A stretch of DNA of 64,000 bases from Hyphomonas sp. Mor2 (GCF_001854405.1 NZ_CP017718.1:3286001-3350000); one strand, 5' to 3'. Shown: positions 54,183 to 64,000, counted from the first letter of the stretch. The notes: generated by a model from the letters alone, not told the origin. Numbers and translations: made by a program.

Positions 54183-55028
54183 TCAGCGCCCGCTGACCAG
54201 CGGACCTTTGAGGACGTATGTATTGTCGCGCACGGCGACCAGCACGTCGAGATAAGCTGTTTCGGCGTCGCGAAGGGCATTGAAGCTGACACGCGGCATG
54301 CTGGAGCGGGCCAGCATTTCGCCAGAACTTGCATCTGACAGCCCCCAGGCGACGACCTGGCGATCGCGATCGGTCAAGCTGGCGCGGAGCGATTGGGCTC
54401 CCTTGGCGCTGACCGGGATGGCGCGTTCGAGATCGCCCTCAGCCGCTGCGAACACCTGCACGACATAATACTGTCCAGCTTCTTCAACCACGGCGACGCC
54501 CATATCGGTAAAGCTGGCGCGGAGCATATTGTCCTGATTGTACTGATCGCGCATGATCTTGTTGTGCACATCGGTCGCTGCGTCCGCTGAACGCGCGACG
54601 GCAACATTTGATCCCGACGCGCCGACCAACATGGTGCGGTCAAAGGCGCGAATGCGGTGAAGATGGTCGCGGCCTTCCAGATCGGTATGAGACGCGTAGA
54701 TGCGCTCTGACATGTCGAGCGCATGCGCTGCAGCTGCCATGTCCAGCGAGGCCCGTCGATTGAGGGGCGCAAGACCCGCGGCCACGCGTTCCGCATTGAT
54801 CTCGGAAACCAGCGCGTCAGCGAATGCTGCGTCGATATTTTCCGCCGTTTCGACACAGGTTGAAGCCTCTGCCACATAGGAGGCGAGGTTCGTGGCATAG
54901 CCATTCTCGAGACTGCAAGCAGCCTCTCCCGCTATTGCGGTGCCTGATAGTACTGTTCCTCCGACGGCCGCTAACGCCAACAGCAGGGAGGATTTGAGTT
55001 TGTCATATTTTTGTAACATTACTGTCAT
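54183..55028 (-). CDS. CAP (SCP/PR-1) domain protein, exported
   Basis: 281-residue protein with a signal peptide (SSLLLALAAVGGTVLSGTAIA) and a CAP domain over about residues 65-185: VSEINAERVAAGLAPLNRRASLDMAAAAHALDM-like pattern (cut here), SHTDLEGRDHL with the usual His, and a late block YYVVQVFAAAE. CAP proteins occur in many envelopes and often have no proven activity. The C-terminal about 80 residues (after EGDLERAI) are not part of the domain. An internal ATG at 55019 is a possible alternative start. Confidence 0.85.
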   Translation of the reverse strand: MTVMLQKYDKLKSSLLLALAAVGGTVLSGTAIAGEAACSLENGYATNLASYVAEASTCVETAENIDAAFADALVSEINAERVAAGLAPLNRRASLDMAAAAHALDMSERIYASHTDLEGRDHLHRIRAFDRTMLVGASGSNVAVARSADAATDVHNKIMRDQYNQDNMLRASFTDMGVAVVEEAGQYYVVQVFAAAEGDLERAIPVSAKGAQSLRASLTDRDRQVVAWGLSDASSGEMLARSSMPRVSFNALRDAETAYLDVLVAVRDNTYVLKGPLVSGR

Positions 55029-55115
55029 TTACGGTATGTGACAGTTCTGTGTCAATCTTTATTTGTCCGGTATCGGATTAACTTTTATCCTTAACCGGAC
55101 GTTTCCTGCAAAGAG

Positions 55116-55142
55116 AAAGCCGCCCCCAACGGGAGCGGCTTT
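55116..55142 (-). terminator. Intrinsic terminator after pnp
   Basis: Stem aaagccgc (55116-55123) / gcggcttt (55135-55142) extended by partly paired C/G, followed on the minus strand by a T-rich tail. Placed 35 bp after the pnp stop. Confidence 0.85.
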
Positions 55143-55176
55143 GCTGCATCTTGATTCTTTGAGGAGAAAAGAGCGC

Positions 55177-57300
55177 CTAGCTGGCTTCCTTCTCGACCTC
55201 TTTTCCGGTCTCCTGATCGACATTTTTCATCGACAGGCGGACTTTGCCGCGATCGTCAAAGCCCATCAGCTTGACGTAAACGGTCTGGCCTTCAGAGACG
55301 ACATCTTTCGGATGACCGACGCGCTCATTCGCCATTTGCGAAACGTGGACCAGGCCGTCCTTTGGGCCGAAGAAGTTCACGAACGCGCCGAAATCCTTGA
55401 TCGACACGACCTTGCCTTCATAGATCTCACCAACTTCCGGCTCGGCAACGATCTCCTTGATCATTTTCAGAGCCTTCTCGATGCTTTCGCGATCGGTGGC
55501 AGAGACCTGAACGGTGCCATCATCATCAATGTTCACCTTGGCGCCGGACTCATCAACGATGCCGCGAATGACTTTACCGCCAGAGCCGATGACTTCGCGG
55601 ATCTTGTCTTCTGGAACCTTGATGATTTCCATTTGCGGAGCGTTGTCCGCCAGCTGGTCACGCACGGTGTCGAGACCTTTAGCCATTTCACCGAGAATGT
55701 GCGCGCGGCCGCCTTTGGCCTGCTCGAGCGCAGTTTCCATGATCTCTTTGGTGATACCTGCAATCTTGATGTCCATTTGCAAGCTGGTCAGGCCCTTCTC
55801 GGTGCCGGCCACTTTGAAGTCCATGTCACCGAGATGGTCTTCGTCACCCAGGATGTCTGACAGGACAGCAATGCCCTCATCATCCTTGATCAGACCCATA
55901 GCGATACCAGAGACAGGGCGCTTCAGCGGAACACCGGCATCCATCATGGCCAGCGAGCAGCCACATACCGTCGCCATGGAAGACGAGCCATTGGATTCCG
56001 TGATCTCAGACACCATGCGGATCGTGTAAGGGAAGTCCTCATGCTCTGGCAGAACCGCGCGAAGCGCACGCCAGGCCAGTTTCCCGTGACCGGTTTCGCG
56101 GCGGCTGGTGCCGCCCATGCGTCCGGTTTCTCCGACAGAGTAAGGCGGGAAATTATAGTGCAGGAGGAATTTCTCTTTGCGGGTGCCGTCCAGGCCATCG
56201 ATGAATTGCTCATCATCGCTGGTGCCGAGAGTGGCGACACAGATCGCCTGAGTTTCGCCGCGGGTGAACAGAGCAGAGCCGTGCGTGCGTGGCAGGAAGC
56301 CTGCTTCCGCTTCGATCGGGCGAACCTGATCGAGCGAACGGCCATCAATCCGCTTACCGGTCTTGATGATGTCACCGCGAACGACCTTGGCTTCGGCTTT
56401 CTTGAAGGCTGATTTGAACACGTTGGCGTCCATACCGTCTTCGTCTTCTTCGGTCGCAACCAGTTCAGCGGCCGCTTTTTCGCGCGCTTCACCAACAGCG
56501 GCCTGACGCTCCAGCTTCTCAGTGATCTGATAGGCTTTGGAGAGATCGTCGCCGACCAGTTTCTGGATTGCAGACAGTTCTTCGCTGAGGTCTTCTGCTT
56601 CAAACTCGAAGGGTTCTTTTGCAGCGGCCTCTGCCAGTTTGATGATCGCATCGATCACCGGCTGCATGGCTTCGTGACCGGCCATGACTGCACCGAGCAT
56701 GACGTCTTCTGACAGCTCTTTCGCTTCAGATTCCACCATCATCACGGCGTCTGCGGTACCTGCGACTACCAGGTCGAGTTCAGACTCTTCGAGCTCTTCC
56801 ACAGTCGGGTTGATGACATAGTTGCCATCCTTGTAGCCAACGCGGGCAGCGCCGATTGGGCCCATGAAGGGAGCGCCGGACAGAACCAGCGCTGCGGAGG
56901 CGCCAATCATGCCGAGCACATCAGGGTCGTTTTCCAGGTCATAGGACACAGCGGTCAGAACCACCTGAACTTCGTTTTTGAACCCGTCGACAAAAAGTGG
57001 ACGGATTGGACGGTCGATCAGGCGAGACGTCAGCGTCTCTTTTTCGGTCGGGCGTCCTTCGCGCTTAAAGAAGCCGCCTGGAATGCGGCCTGACGCGTAG
57101 TATTTTTCCATATAGTTGACGGTCAGCGGGAAGAAGTCTTGTCCCGGTTTCGCAGACTTTGCGAACGTCGCCGTCGCCAGCAGGGTTGTGTCGCCATAGG
57201 TCACCATAACAGCGCCGTCGGCTTGGCGGGCCACTTGGCCCGTTTCGATTTTCAGTGTCCGGCCGGCCCATTCCAGCGAGACTGATTGCTTATCAAACAT
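55177..57300 (-). CDS. pnp: Polynucleotide phosphorylase Pnp
   Basis: 3'-5' phosphorolytic exoribonuclease, 707 residues: two RNase PH domains (first with [20 protein letters not shown], second with [16 protein letters not shown]), a helical linker, then KH ([20 protein letters not shown]) and S1 ([20 protein letters not shown]) domains. Complete. It follows rpsO by 70 bp, the standard rpsO-pnp order. Confidence 0.98.
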   Translation of the reverse strand: MFDKQSVSLEWAGRTLKIETGQVARQADGAVMVTYGDTTLLATATFAKSAKPGQDFFPLTVNYMEKYYASGRIPGGFFKREGRPTEKETLTSRLIDRPIRPLFVDGFKNEVQVVLTAVSYDLENDPDVLGMIGASAALVLSGAPFMGPIGAARVGYKDGNYVINPTVEELEESELDLVVAGTADAVMMVESEAKELSEDVMLGAVMAGHEAMQPVIDAIIKLAEAAAKEPFEFEAEDLSEELSAIQKLVGDDLSKAYQITEKLERQAAVGEAREKAAAELVATEEDEDGMDANVFKSAFKKAEAKVVRGDIIKTGKRIDGRSLDQVRPIEAEAGFLPRTHGSALFTRGETQAICVATLGTSDDEQFIDGLDGTRKEKFLLHYNFPPYSVGETGRMGGTSRRETGHGKLAWRALRAVLPEHEDFPYTIRMVSEITESNGSSSMATVCGCSLAMMDAGVPLKRPVSGIAMGLIKDDEGIAVLSDILGDEDHLGDMDFKVAGTEKGLTSLQMDIKIAGITKEIMETALEQAKGGRAHILGEMAKGLDTVRDQLADNAPQMEIIKVPEDKIREVIGSGGKVIRGIVDESGAKVNIDDDGTVQVSATDRESIEKALKMIKEIVAEPEVGEIYEGKVVSIKDFGAFVNFFGPKDGLVHVSQMANERVGHPKDVVSEGQTVYVKLMGFDDRGKVRLSMKNVDQETGKEVEKEAS

Positions 57301-57326
57301 ACGATTTGCTTTCTTTCATACATACG

Positions 57327-57360
57327 AAAAGCCCGCCGCGGCCGAATGCCTGGGCGGGCT
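57327..57360 (-). terminator. Terminator between rpsO and pnp
   Basis: Stem agcccgcc (57330-57337) / ggcgggct (57353-57360) and on the minus strand a short T-run. In the rpsO-pnp transcript such a hairpin may terminate partly or set a processing site. Confidence 0.75.
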
Positions 57361-57370
57361 GGTCTGAGAG

Positions 57371-57640
57371 CTACCGGCGAATGCCGAGCTCTCCGATGAG
57401 CGTTTGGTAGCGCTCTTCATTTTTCCTCTTCACATAGTCGAGGAGTTTGCGTCGGGTGGCGACCATCGCCAGAAGTCCGCGGCGCGAATGGTTATCTTTT
57501 TTGTTGTCCTTGAAGTGGTCGGTCAGATTGTTGATCCGCTCTGTGAGGATCGCGACCTGGACTTCAGGGCTACCCGTATCACCTTTGGTGCGGGCAAATT
57601 TTTGGATCAGTTCAGCTTTACGCTCTGCAGTGATCGACAT
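57371..57640 (-). CDS. rpsO: 30S ribosomal protein S15
   Basis: Primary 16S-binding ribosomal protein, 89 residues from the ATG at 57640 ([11 protein letters not shown], the typical start); an ATG at 57646 would add two residues but has a worse ribosome binding site. Motifs: [20 protein letters not shown] and [21 protein letters not shown]15 often autoregulates through a pseudoknot at its own leader; I cannot see such a fold with confidence here. Confidence 0.98.
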   Translation of the reverse strand: MSITAERKAELIQKFARTKGDTGSPEVQVAILTERINNLTDHFKDNKKDNHSRRGLLAMVATRRKLLDYVKRKNEERYQTLIGELGIRR

Positions 57641-57859
57641 CGGCATACTTTCATTTTTCGCCTTGCGGCGGGTTTCAGATCTGGCCTTCTGGCCTGTGTT
57701 TTGAGGGAGGGCGGCACCGATTCAGCCACGTCCGAGATGTCGTCCAGACGGGCTAGTGAGGCGCTTAGCTCGCTTCAAAGCGCGCATGTGGCACATTTGG
57801 TTGCATTTGGAAAGGGTTAGATGGCGGTGAATGCGCGTATATACACCCGAGAACGAGGC

Positions 57860-57939
57860 CCTCATCCTGAGCCTGTCGAAGGACGAAGGCCGAGTGACCT
57901 GGAAGCACCGCCTCGTCCTTCGACAAGCTCAGGATGAGG
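57860..57939. repeat. Large palindromic REP-like element
   Basis: Arms of 27 bp (57860-57886 and 57913-57939), 26 of 27 positions matching, around a 26-bp spacer. The arm core cttcgacaagctcaggatga belongs to a widespread REP-like repeat of alphaproteobacteria. It lies between the aarF stop and rpsO and could form a long hairpin in RNA. Confidence 0.85.
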
Positions 57940-57957
57940 CGTATTGGGTTTCGAGTT

Positions 57958-59349
57958 CTAAAGTCCCACCGCCGCAAGCGCCTCAGCCTGTGCCTGACCC
58001 AGCCCATCCTCACTAAACCCTTCCAGGCTCTGCTCGAACAGCTGATGGTAGTTTAGCTCCGCACCAAGCCGCAAATAAGCCGCTCCCAGGCCAATCGCGG
58101 CCCGGTCCATGAACACAAACTCCCGTGGGATCGTCACTGGCCCCTTTTCCTTGAGCAGCTTGCGCACCGTGAAAGCTTCCTTGCGGCCGTATTGACCTGG
58201 CTTGATCCCATCAGCGACGCTGCGAACGCGATCATCAATTAGCGGTCCATAGATAAAGCGCGCCCAGATGCTCAGCACTTCAACCAGCTCCTTGTTGAGG
58301 CCTTTGAAGCCCCATTTCTCGAACGCCGCATAAATCGCATCGAAGTCATCCGCGAGCAGGCCGCGATACAGGTCCACGACGCCGCCAACAAAGCTCACTG
58401 GAAAAATCCGGACACAGCCAAAGTCCAGCAGATTGAGTCCGCCGCCGTCACGGGTCACCTGATAATTGCCAAGATGGGGATCGCCATGAATGACCGCAGC
58501 TTGCGTGAAGGGTTGCCACCAGGTCCAATAGAGGTGCCGGGCAATCGTATTGCGCACATCCTGCGGTGCTTCTTGATAGGCATCCAGCCGCTCACCGCTC
58601 AGCCAGGTCATAGTCAGCAGGCGATCCGTGCTCAGTTCCGGGACGACATCCGGAACGTCGACATAATCGGCATCCCTTAGCAAATGCCGATAGAGGGCCA
58701 TATGCTTGGCCTCACGCGCATAATCGAGTTCCTCGCGCAAACGATCGGTGATCTCTTCGACGACTTCAGTCGGATCGACCGAACCATCAAGACGCTTGAA
58801 CATGCCGAGTAGCAGTTTGAGCTGACCCACATCGCTCTCCACCGCAGAGGCCATATCCGGATATTGCAGCTTGCACGCGACCTCGCGGCCATCATGCAAG
58901 GTCGCGCGGTGCACCTGACCGAGGCTTGCCGCGTGTGCGGCCTCTTTGCCGAACTCTGCAAACTTGCTTTGCCAATCGCCGCCCAGCTCGGCGCGCATGC
59001 GTCGCCGCACAAAGGGCCAACCCATGGCTGGCGCCTGCGCCTGCAGCTGGCTGAGCTGCTCTGAATACTCTTCCGGCAACATATCCGGCACCGTCGAGAC
59101 CATTTGAGCGACTTTCATCAGCGGGCCCTTGGATTTGCCGAGTGCGGCCGCCAGCGCCTTGGCGATGCGCTCATCCCCTTTCTCGCCGCCAAACATCGCA
59201 TTCGCGGCAAAGGTCAGGCCTGCGCCGGAAAGATTGGTCCCGACTTTCACCGTTCGCCCCAGCCGCGCGGAAAGGCGGTTGCGTTCGGGATCTTTTTCCA
59301 TGTCTGGCGTGTCGGTCATGCGGCCTCGGTGAACATTCTCCACAAACAT
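57958..59349 (-). CDS. AarF/UbiB (ABC1) family protein kinase-like
   Basis: 463-residue member of the UbiB/ADCK family. Motifs: KVAQMVSTVPDMLPEEY (the family QKxGQ region), the Ala-rich nucleotide loop AHAASLGQVHRATL, the EELDYAREA motif, VIHGDPHLGNY (catalytic loop) and LLDFGCVR (DFG). These proteins support ubiquinone synthesis or lipid transport. No ubiB-ubiE neighbours here, so it may be a UbiB paralogue rather than UbiB itself. The true start may be the internal Met before TDTPDMEKD. Confidence 0.9.
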   Translation of the reverse strand: MFVENVHRGRMTDTPDMEKDPERNRLSARLGRTVKVGTNLSGAGLTFAANAMFGGEKGDERIAKALAAALGKSKGPLMKVAQMVSTVPDMLPEEYSEQLSQLQAQAPAMGWPFVRRRMRAELGGDWQSKFAEFGKEAAHAASLGQVHRATLHDGREVACKLQYPDMASAVESDVGQLKLLLGMFKRLDGSVDPTEVVEEITDRLREELDYAREAKHMALYRHLLRDADYVDVPDVVPELSTDRLLTMTWLSGERLDAYQEAPQDVRNTIARHLYWTWWQPFTQAAVIHGDPHLGNYQVTRDGGGLNLLDFGCVRIFPVSFVGGVVDLYRGLLADDFDAIYAAFEKWGFKGLNKELVEVLSIWARFIYGPLIDDRVRSVADGIKPGQYGRKEAFTVRKLLKEKGPVTIPREFVFMDRAAIGLGAAYLRLGAELNYHQLFEQSLEGFSEDGLGQAQAEALAAVGL

Positions 59350-59419
59350 AGGGCCAAAAGTTCAGGCGCGAAGGGGAGAAGGAGTCGCGGGGCTGAAAGA
59401 ACATGCTTATATTCCCCGC

Positions 59420-61756
59420 ATGACGGGACCGAATCGCAAACGCAGCATCTCCGAAATGGCCGCCGCGCAGGCGCCTGTGGCGAAGACCGATGCGGATTAT
59501 CTGGACGGGCTGAACCCGGAGCAGAAGGAAGCTGTGCTTACCACAGAGGGACCGCTGCTGGTCCTGGCCGGGGCGGGCACTGGCAAAACGCGGGTGCTGA
59601 CCACGCGGCTCGCGCATATCATTGCTTCGGGCCTTGCTTATCCGAGCCAGACGCTGACGGTCACCTTTACCAATAAGGCTGCGCGCGAAATGCGCGAGCG
59701 GGCGCTGAAGCTGACCGGCGAAGCGGGCGAGGGATTGCGATGGCTTGGCACGTTTCACTCCATCTCAGCCCAGATCCTGCGCCGACATGCCGAGCTGGTT
59801 GGCTTGAAATCGTCTTTCACCATTATCGACACCGATGATCAGATCCGCCTGTGTAAACAGATCATCGAAGCCGAGGACACTGATCCCAAGCGCTGGACCC
59901 CGCGCTATCTGGCTGGACTGATCGATGGCTGGAAAAACCGGGCGCTGCTGCCGGACAAGGTTCCCGGCGATGAGGCTTACCAGTTCGCAGACGGCAAAGG
60001 CATCAAATGCTATGAGACCTATCAGAACCGCCTCAAGGTTCTGAACGCCTGCGATTTTGGCGATCTTCTGATCCACAATATCACGCTGTTCCAGGACAAT
60101 CCGGACCTGCTGGCCGACTTCCATCGCAAGTTCAAATACATTCTGGTCGATGAGTATCAGGATACGAACGTGGCTCAATATCTCTGGTTGCGTCTGCTGG
60201 CCCAGGGCAATTCGAACATTTGCTGTGTCGGCGATGATGATCAGTCCATCTATGGCTGGCGCGGCGCGGAGGTCGACAATATTCTGCGCTTCGAAAAGGA
60301 CTTTCCAGGCGCGAAAGTCATTCGCCTGGAGCGCAATTATCGCTCCACTGAGCCAATCCTGGCCGCGGCCTCTGCAGTGATCTCTCACAATAAGGGCCGG
60401 CTCGGCAAAACGCTTTTTGTTGGCGGCGACTGGGCCGGAGATCCGGACGCGAAAAAGGTGCAGGTCCGCGGCCTTTGGGATGGCGAGGCTGAAGCCCGCA
60501 TGATCTGCGACGAGATTGAGGCCTGGTCCGCGCGCGGCGGCAAGAACCGCTACGAAGATTGCGCCATCCTGGTCCGGGCGTCCTGGCAGATGCGCCTGTT
60601 TGAAGAACGGCTGATTATCCTTGGCATTCCCTATCGCGTCATCGGGGGCCCGCGCTTCTTCGAGCGCGCTGAGATTCGAGACGCCATGGCTTATCTCCGC
60701 CTGATCCGCTCGACCGACGACGACCTCGCCTTTGAGCGCGTGGTCAATCAACCCAAGCGCGGCGTCGGCAATACGACCGTGCAGAAGCTGCAGCGCTATG
60801 CCCGTGATGATGGCCGAAGTCTGTTCACGCTGACGCCGATGGTGCTCCAGACCGATGAAATCAAAGGCCCCGGCAAGCGCGGACTGACCAATTTCATCGA
60901 CCAGATCAATCTTTGGCGCGACCGCCACAATAATGGCATGAGCCATACTGAGCTGGCGCAGGTCATCCTCGACGAGTCTGGCTATACCGACATGCTGCAA
61001 AAAGATCGCAGTCCGCAGGCCCAGACGCGGCTCGATAACTTGAAAGAGCTGATCAATGCGATGGGGGAGTTCGACAATCTCACCGGCTTCCTGGAACACG
61101 TCGAACTGGTCATGGATGCAGGCGGCAAGTCGGATGGGGACGAGGTTCAGATCCTCACGCTACACGGCGCCAAGGGCCTGGAATGGCCGCTGGTCTTCCT
61201 GCCAGGCTGGGAGGAGGAAGTCTTCCCGTCCCGCCGCAGCCTGGATGAAAGCGGCATGAAAGGCCTCGAGGAAGAGCGCCGCCTGGCCTATGTCGGCATC
61301 ACGCGGGCGCGTGAAGTGTGCCGGATTTCCTTTGTCGCCAATCGTCAGATTTTCGGGCGCTGGCAAAGCGTGCTGCCGAGCCGCTTTGTGGATGAACTGC
61401 CGCACGAACATGTCGAGGCGGAAGCGGAGACGGGCTATTCTTCGCTGCCAGGCGGTGAGGACGGATTCACGGGAACGGTCGAGGATCTCGGCGAACGCAG
61501 CTCCTACAATTCCCCCGGCTGGAAACGCCTGAAAGAGAATGCGGGCAGCGCCTATGATTCCGGCCCCGTCATTGACGGCAAGGCGACTTTGGTGGCCTCC
61601 GAAACCGGCCATTCCGGCTTCAAGCTGAATCAGCGCGTGTTCCACGAGAAGTTCGGCTATGGCAAAGTGATGGACGCCAACGGCACGAAACTGACCGTGG
61701 CGTTTGAGAAGGCCGGGGTGAAGAAAGTGATCTCGACGTTTGTGACGGGGGTCTAA
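59420..61756 (+). CDS. uvrD: UvrD/PcrA-type DNA helicase
   Basis: SF1A 3'-5' helicase for nucleotide excision and mismatch repair, 778 residues. All motifs are visible: GAGTGKTRVLTTRLAHI (Walker A), TFTNKAAREMRER, DEYQDTN (Walker B), GDDDQSIYGWRGA, LERNYRS, LHGAKGLEWP, EEERRLAYVGITRA. The C-terminal part ends in a Tudor-like KFGYGKVMDANGTKLTVAFE that binds RNA polymerase in UvrD. No LexA box is evident upstream. Confidence 0.96.
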   Translation: MTGPNRKRSISEMAAAQAPVAKTDADYLDGLNPEQKEAVLTTEGPLLVLAGAGTGKTRVLTTRLAHIIASGLAYPSQTLTVTFTNKAAREMRERALKLTGEAGEGLRWLGTFHSISAQILRRHAELVGLKSSFTIIDTDDQIRLCKQIIEAEDTDPKRWTPRYLAGLIDGWKNRALLPDKVPGDEAYQFADGKGIKCYETYQNRLKVLNACDFGDLLIHNITLFQDNPDLLADFHRKFKYILVDEYQDTNVAQYLWLRLLAQGNSNICCVGDDDQSIYGWRGAEVDNILRFEKDFPGAKVIRLERNYRSTEPILAAASAVISHNKGRLGKTLFVGGDWAGDPDAKKVQVRGLWDGEAEARMICDEIEAWSARGGKNRYEDCAILVRASWQMRLFEERLIILGIPYRVIGGPRFFERAEIRDAMAYLRLIRSTDDDLAFERVVNQPKRGVGNTTVQKLQRYARDDGRSLFTLTPMVLQTDEIKGPGKRGLTNFIDQINLWRDRHNNGMSHTELAQVILDESGYTDMLQKDRSPQAQTRLDNLKELINAMGEFDNLTGFLEHVELVMDAGGKSDGDEVQILTLHGAKGLEWPLVFLPGWEEEVFPSRRSLDESGMKGLEEERRLAYVGITRAREVCRISFVANRQIFGRWQSVLPSRFVDELPHEHVEAEAETGYSSLPGGEDGFTGTVEDLGERSSYNSPGWKRLKENAGSAYDSGPVIDGKATLVASETGHSGFKLNQRVFHEKFGYGKVMDANGTKLTVAFEKAGVKKVISTFVTGV

Positions 61757-61765
61757 ATTCACCAC

Positions 61766-61791
61766 CTCATTCCCGCATGCGCGGGAATGAG
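61766..61791. repeat. Perfect palindrome between uvrD and dnaJ
   Basis: Eleven-bp arms ctcattcccgc / gcgggaatgag with a 4-base atgc centre. This is a common short REP-like sequence. It sits between two convergent genes and could act as a terminator-like hairpin, but there is no T-run. Confidence 0.8.
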
Positions 61792-61800
61792 CGGACTCAT

Positions 61801-62964
61801 CTAATGCTTCGTCGCCTCGTCTTCGCCGCTAATATCGTCCCAGAATTTTTTCACACGGCCCATGAAGCCTTCTGATTCCGGGTTGCAGTCCTTGCCGGAG
61901 CAATCGCAGAACTCGCGCAGGATTTCCTTCTGGCGGGCCGAGAGATTGCGCGGGGTTTCGACGAACATCTCGATATAGAGATCGCCGGTCTGTTGATTGC
62001 CGCGCAGTGACGGCATGCCTTTGCCGCGCAGGCGGAGCTTGCGACCGGTCTGGGCACCTTCCGGCACCGTCACACGGGCGCGGCCGCCATCAATGGTCGG
62101 GATCTCGACCTCGCCGCCCAATGCCGCGCAAACCATCGAGACTGGGGTGCGGCAATAGAGGTTTGGCCCATCGCGCTCGAACAGATCATGCTCGTCGACA
62201 TTGACGAAGATATAGAGATCGCCTTTCGGGCCACCTTGTGTGCCAGGCTCGCCTTCGCCCGAGAGGCGGATGCGCATGCCGGACTCGACGCCTGCCGGGA
62301 TCTTCACCGACAGCTGGCGATCTTCCTGCACCTGACCTGCTCCGCGGCAGACCTTGCAAGGCTTGGCAATGATCTGGCCCTTGCCACCGCAGCGGCCGCA
62401 GGTGCGTTCCATGGTGAAGAAGCCCTGCTGCGCTCGAACACGGCCGGCGCCACCACAGGTCGGACAGGTTTCCGGCTTGGTCCCAGGCTCGGCGCCGGTG
62501 CCGTCACAGGCGCTGCAATCCACCGCGCTCGGCACATTGATCTTGGTTTCCTTGCCAGCAAAGGCCTCTTCCAGCGTGATGTCCATGTCATAGCGCAGGT
62601 CTGCACCGCGCTGAGGCCCACCGCGCCGACGGCCACCGCCGAACGGGTTGCCGCCAAAAACCTGGCTGAAAATGTCCTGGAAGATATCGTTCGGATCGCC
62701 GCCGCCAAACGGATTGCCACCGCCGCCGCCCATACCGCCTTCAAAGGCCGCATGCCCGAACCGGTCATAGGCGGCTTTCTTTTCTGGATCCGACAGGATC
62801 GCGTAAGCCTCGCCGACTTCCTTGAACATGATTTCGGCTTCAGCGTCATCCGGATTCTGGTCCGGATGGTATTTCATCGCAAGTTTGCGATAGGCGCTTT
62901 TCAGCGCCTTTTCATCTGCATTTCGGTCAACGCCGAGCACGTCATAGTAATCGCGTTTGCTCAT
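61801..62964 (-). CDS. dnaJ: Chaperone DnaJ
   Basis: Hsp40 co-chaperone of DnaK, 387 residues: J domain with YHPDQNPDD (HPD), a Gly/Phe-rich region ([18 protein letters not shown]), a zinc domain with four CxxCxGxG repeats ([32 protein letters not shown]) and the client-binding C-terminal domains. Complete. dnaK is not adjacent, unlike in many alphaproteobacteria, and the next gene is gltB. Confidence 0.97.
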   Translation of the reverse strand: MSKRDYYDVLGVDRNADEKALKSAYRKLAMKYHPDQNPDDAEAEIMFKEVGEAYAILSDPEKKAAYDRFGHAAFEGGMGGGGGNPFGGGDPNDIFQDIFSQVFGGNPFGGGRRRGGPQRGADLRYDMDITLEEAFAGKETKINVPSAVDCSACDGTGAEPGTKPETCPTCGGAGRVRAQQGFFTMERTCGRCGGKGQIIAKPCKVCRGAGQVQEDRQLSVKIPAGVESGMRIRLSGEGEPGTQGGPKGDLYIFVNVDEHDLFERDGPNLYCRTPVSMVCAALGGEVEIPTIDGGRARVTVPEGAQTGRKLRLRGKGMPSLRGNQQTGDLYIEMFVETPRNLSARQKEILREFCDCSGKDCNPESEGFMGRVKKFWDDISGEDEATKH

Positions 62965-63047
62965 CTAGACGGGTACCTGTTCATTCACTCTCTCGCCCGC
63001 CAAGGTGGGGAGGTCCGGGTCGAAGTGCAAGGCCTTATACTGCGTGG

Positions 63048-64000
63048 CTAACCTGCCTTTTGCTGCTCTGTCTCACCGAGGACACGGTCTGCAATCTCTT
63101 TGGGCACAATCATCAGCGTTTCCGCCAGAGTCTGACCCCAGTCCTTCAGCAGATCTGCGGCGCGCGCGGAGCCGGTTCGTTCCACGTGGATCTCCAGCAT
63201 CATCAGGAACACATCAATGTGCCTCTGATCCATGTCGACGAGCGGATACCAGTCAATCGCATCCGGGTTGGCGACTTGTTCAAACTGGCGTTCCGGATCC
63301 CAGATATAGGCGATACCGCCGGTCATCCCAGCGCCGAAATTGTCGCCGATCGAGCCGATAATCGCGACGCGTCCGCCGGTCATGTACTCGCAGCCATTGG
63401 CGCCGCAACCTTCCACCACGGCTTCAGCCCCGGAATTGCGAACGGCGAAGCGAACGCCCGCCTGACCTGCTGCATACAGGTTGCCGCTGGTGGCGCCGTA
63501 CAGGCACGTATTGCCGATAATGGTGTTCTCGCCACCCACATAGGACGCATTGGCGGGTGGGCGCAGCTGGATTGTGGCGCCAGACAGGCCCTTACCGACA
63601 TAATCATTGGCGTCGCCGATCACATCGAGCAGCAGACCCTGGGTCGAGAAAGCACCAAGCGATTGTCCGGCGCTGCCGGTCAGACGCACATGCAGACGGC
63701 CCTCCGGCAGGGCCCGCTCTCCAAACTTGCGCACAATCGCTGAGCTTGCCCGCGCCCCGATCGAGCGCTGAACATTCTGAACTTCATAAGTGAGCTGCAT
63801 TTTTTCCCCGCGGGCAAAGAACGGCTCACCATCACGAAGGATCTGCGCGTCCAGCGTGTCCGGCACGTCTTCGCGGCGGTCCGGCTGGTATTCGATCACT
63901 TTCGCTGTGTCGACCTGAACCAGCAAGGGATTGAGGTCGAGGTCATCGAGGTGCGGCGCGCCGCGCGAGACCTGAGCGAGGAGATCGGTCCGACCGATCG
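63048..64000 (-). CDS. gltB: Glutamate synthase large subunit, C-terminal part (gene runs past window)
   Basis: Last 316 codons of GltB, the NADPH-dependent GOGAT large chain, which makes glutamate from glutamine and 2-oxoglutarate. The frame stays open to the window edge (LLAQVSRGAPHLDDLDLNPL). The visible part is the C-terminal GXGXG beta-helix domain: VIGDANDYVGKGLSGATIQL, GNTCLYGATSG and VEGCGANGCEYMTGGRV. The FMN and amidotransferase domains and the start lie to the right of position 64000. Confidence 0.95.
   Translation of the reverse strand, partial: IGRTDLLAQVSRGAPHLDDLDLNPLLVQVDTAKVIEYQPDRREDVPDTLDAQILRDGEPFFARGEKMQLTYEVQNVQRSIGARASSAIVRKFGERALPEGRLHVRLTGSAGQSLGAFSTQGLLLDVIGDANDYVGKGLSGATIQLRPPANASYVGGENTIIGNTCLYGATSGNLYAAGQAGVRFAVRNSGAEAVVEGCGANGCEYMTGGRVAIIGSIGDNFGAGMTGGIAYIWDPERQFEQVANPDAIDWYPLVDMDQRHIDVFLMMLEIHVERTGSARAADLLKDWGQTLAETLMIVPKEIADRVLGETEQQKAG

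Noticed and set aside
1-64000. tRNA genes, CRISPR arrays, prophage or complete insertion sequences
   Set aside because: No T-loop/acceptor patterns, regular spaced repeats, integrase or transposase frames were seen.

Overview
The window is an alphaproteobacterial chromosome segment of fairly high GC. It carries GcrA, GapR and MmcB, several GANTC (CcrM-type) sites, a GAAC-N7-GAAC LexA box and a division cluster with alphaproteobacterial features. GcrA plus the overall gene content point to Caulobacterales, most likely Hyphomonadaceae; the family is my inference, not something the sequence proves. There are no tRNA or rRNA genes, no CRISPR array, no phage module and no complete insertion sequence. 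Nearly all DNA is coding and most genes are housekeeping.

Layout. 1-1.7 kb: the end of an ABC-F ATPase gene (cut by the window edge) and an ABC-2 permease. 1.9-2.4 kb: gcrA. 2.7-4.5 kb: a CmoB-like methyltransferase and a TorF-type porin. 4.7-7.7 kb: the ergothioneine genes egtB-egtD followed by an SDR gene. 7.8-17 kb: mostly single genes (thpR, DUF2853, aldo-keto reductase, Bax-inhibitor-1-like, GT87, SOS-controlled mmcB, GNAT, exported msrB, gapR, SDR). 16-19.5 kb: a minus-strand run proA-nadD-asparaginase-like-rsfS-rlmH, then trkH.

21.3-43 kb is the division and cell wall (dcw) cluster: mraZ-rsmH-ftsL-ftsI-murE-[gap]-mraY-murD-ftsW-murG-murC-exported protein-murB-[insertion]-ftsQ-ftsA-ftsZ-lpxC. 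Two genes usual in this order are absent. The murF slot holds about 420 bp with one unrecognised reading frame, and the ddl slot holds a TonB-dependent receptor on the other strand plus the fused remains of a type I secretion ABC transporter and the tail of a cadherin-like protein. MurF and Ddl perform the two D-Ala-D-Ala steps of precursor synthesis, so it is notable that exactly these two are missing here. They must exist elsewhere in the genome or be replaced; this window cannot tell.

43-64 kb: ELM1-family gene, greA, carB, a DPM1-GtrA fusion with a GT39-type membrane glycosyltransferase, acyl-CoA dehydrogenase, folE, small exported and unknown proteins, a CAP-domain protein, pnp and rpsO, an AarF/UbiB kinase-like gene, uvrD, dnaJ and the C-terminal part of gltB (cut by the window edge). 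Two palindromic repeat elements lie near the aarF and uvrD genes.

Regulation visible in the sequence: DnaA-like and GANTC sites before gcrA; a LexA box on a recognisable promoter before mmcB; four CCCA repeats at exact 10 bp spacing (MraZ-type operator) plus three GANTC sites before mraZ; a CtrA-like box before ftsZ; twin palindromes 32 bp apart before the TonB receptor gene; and several clear intrinsic terminators. Start codons were revised where a ribosome binding site or family conservation called for it (torF, aldo-keto reductase, gapR, mraZ, lpxC, rpsO and others). rsfS has no ATG, GTG or TTG at a usable place.
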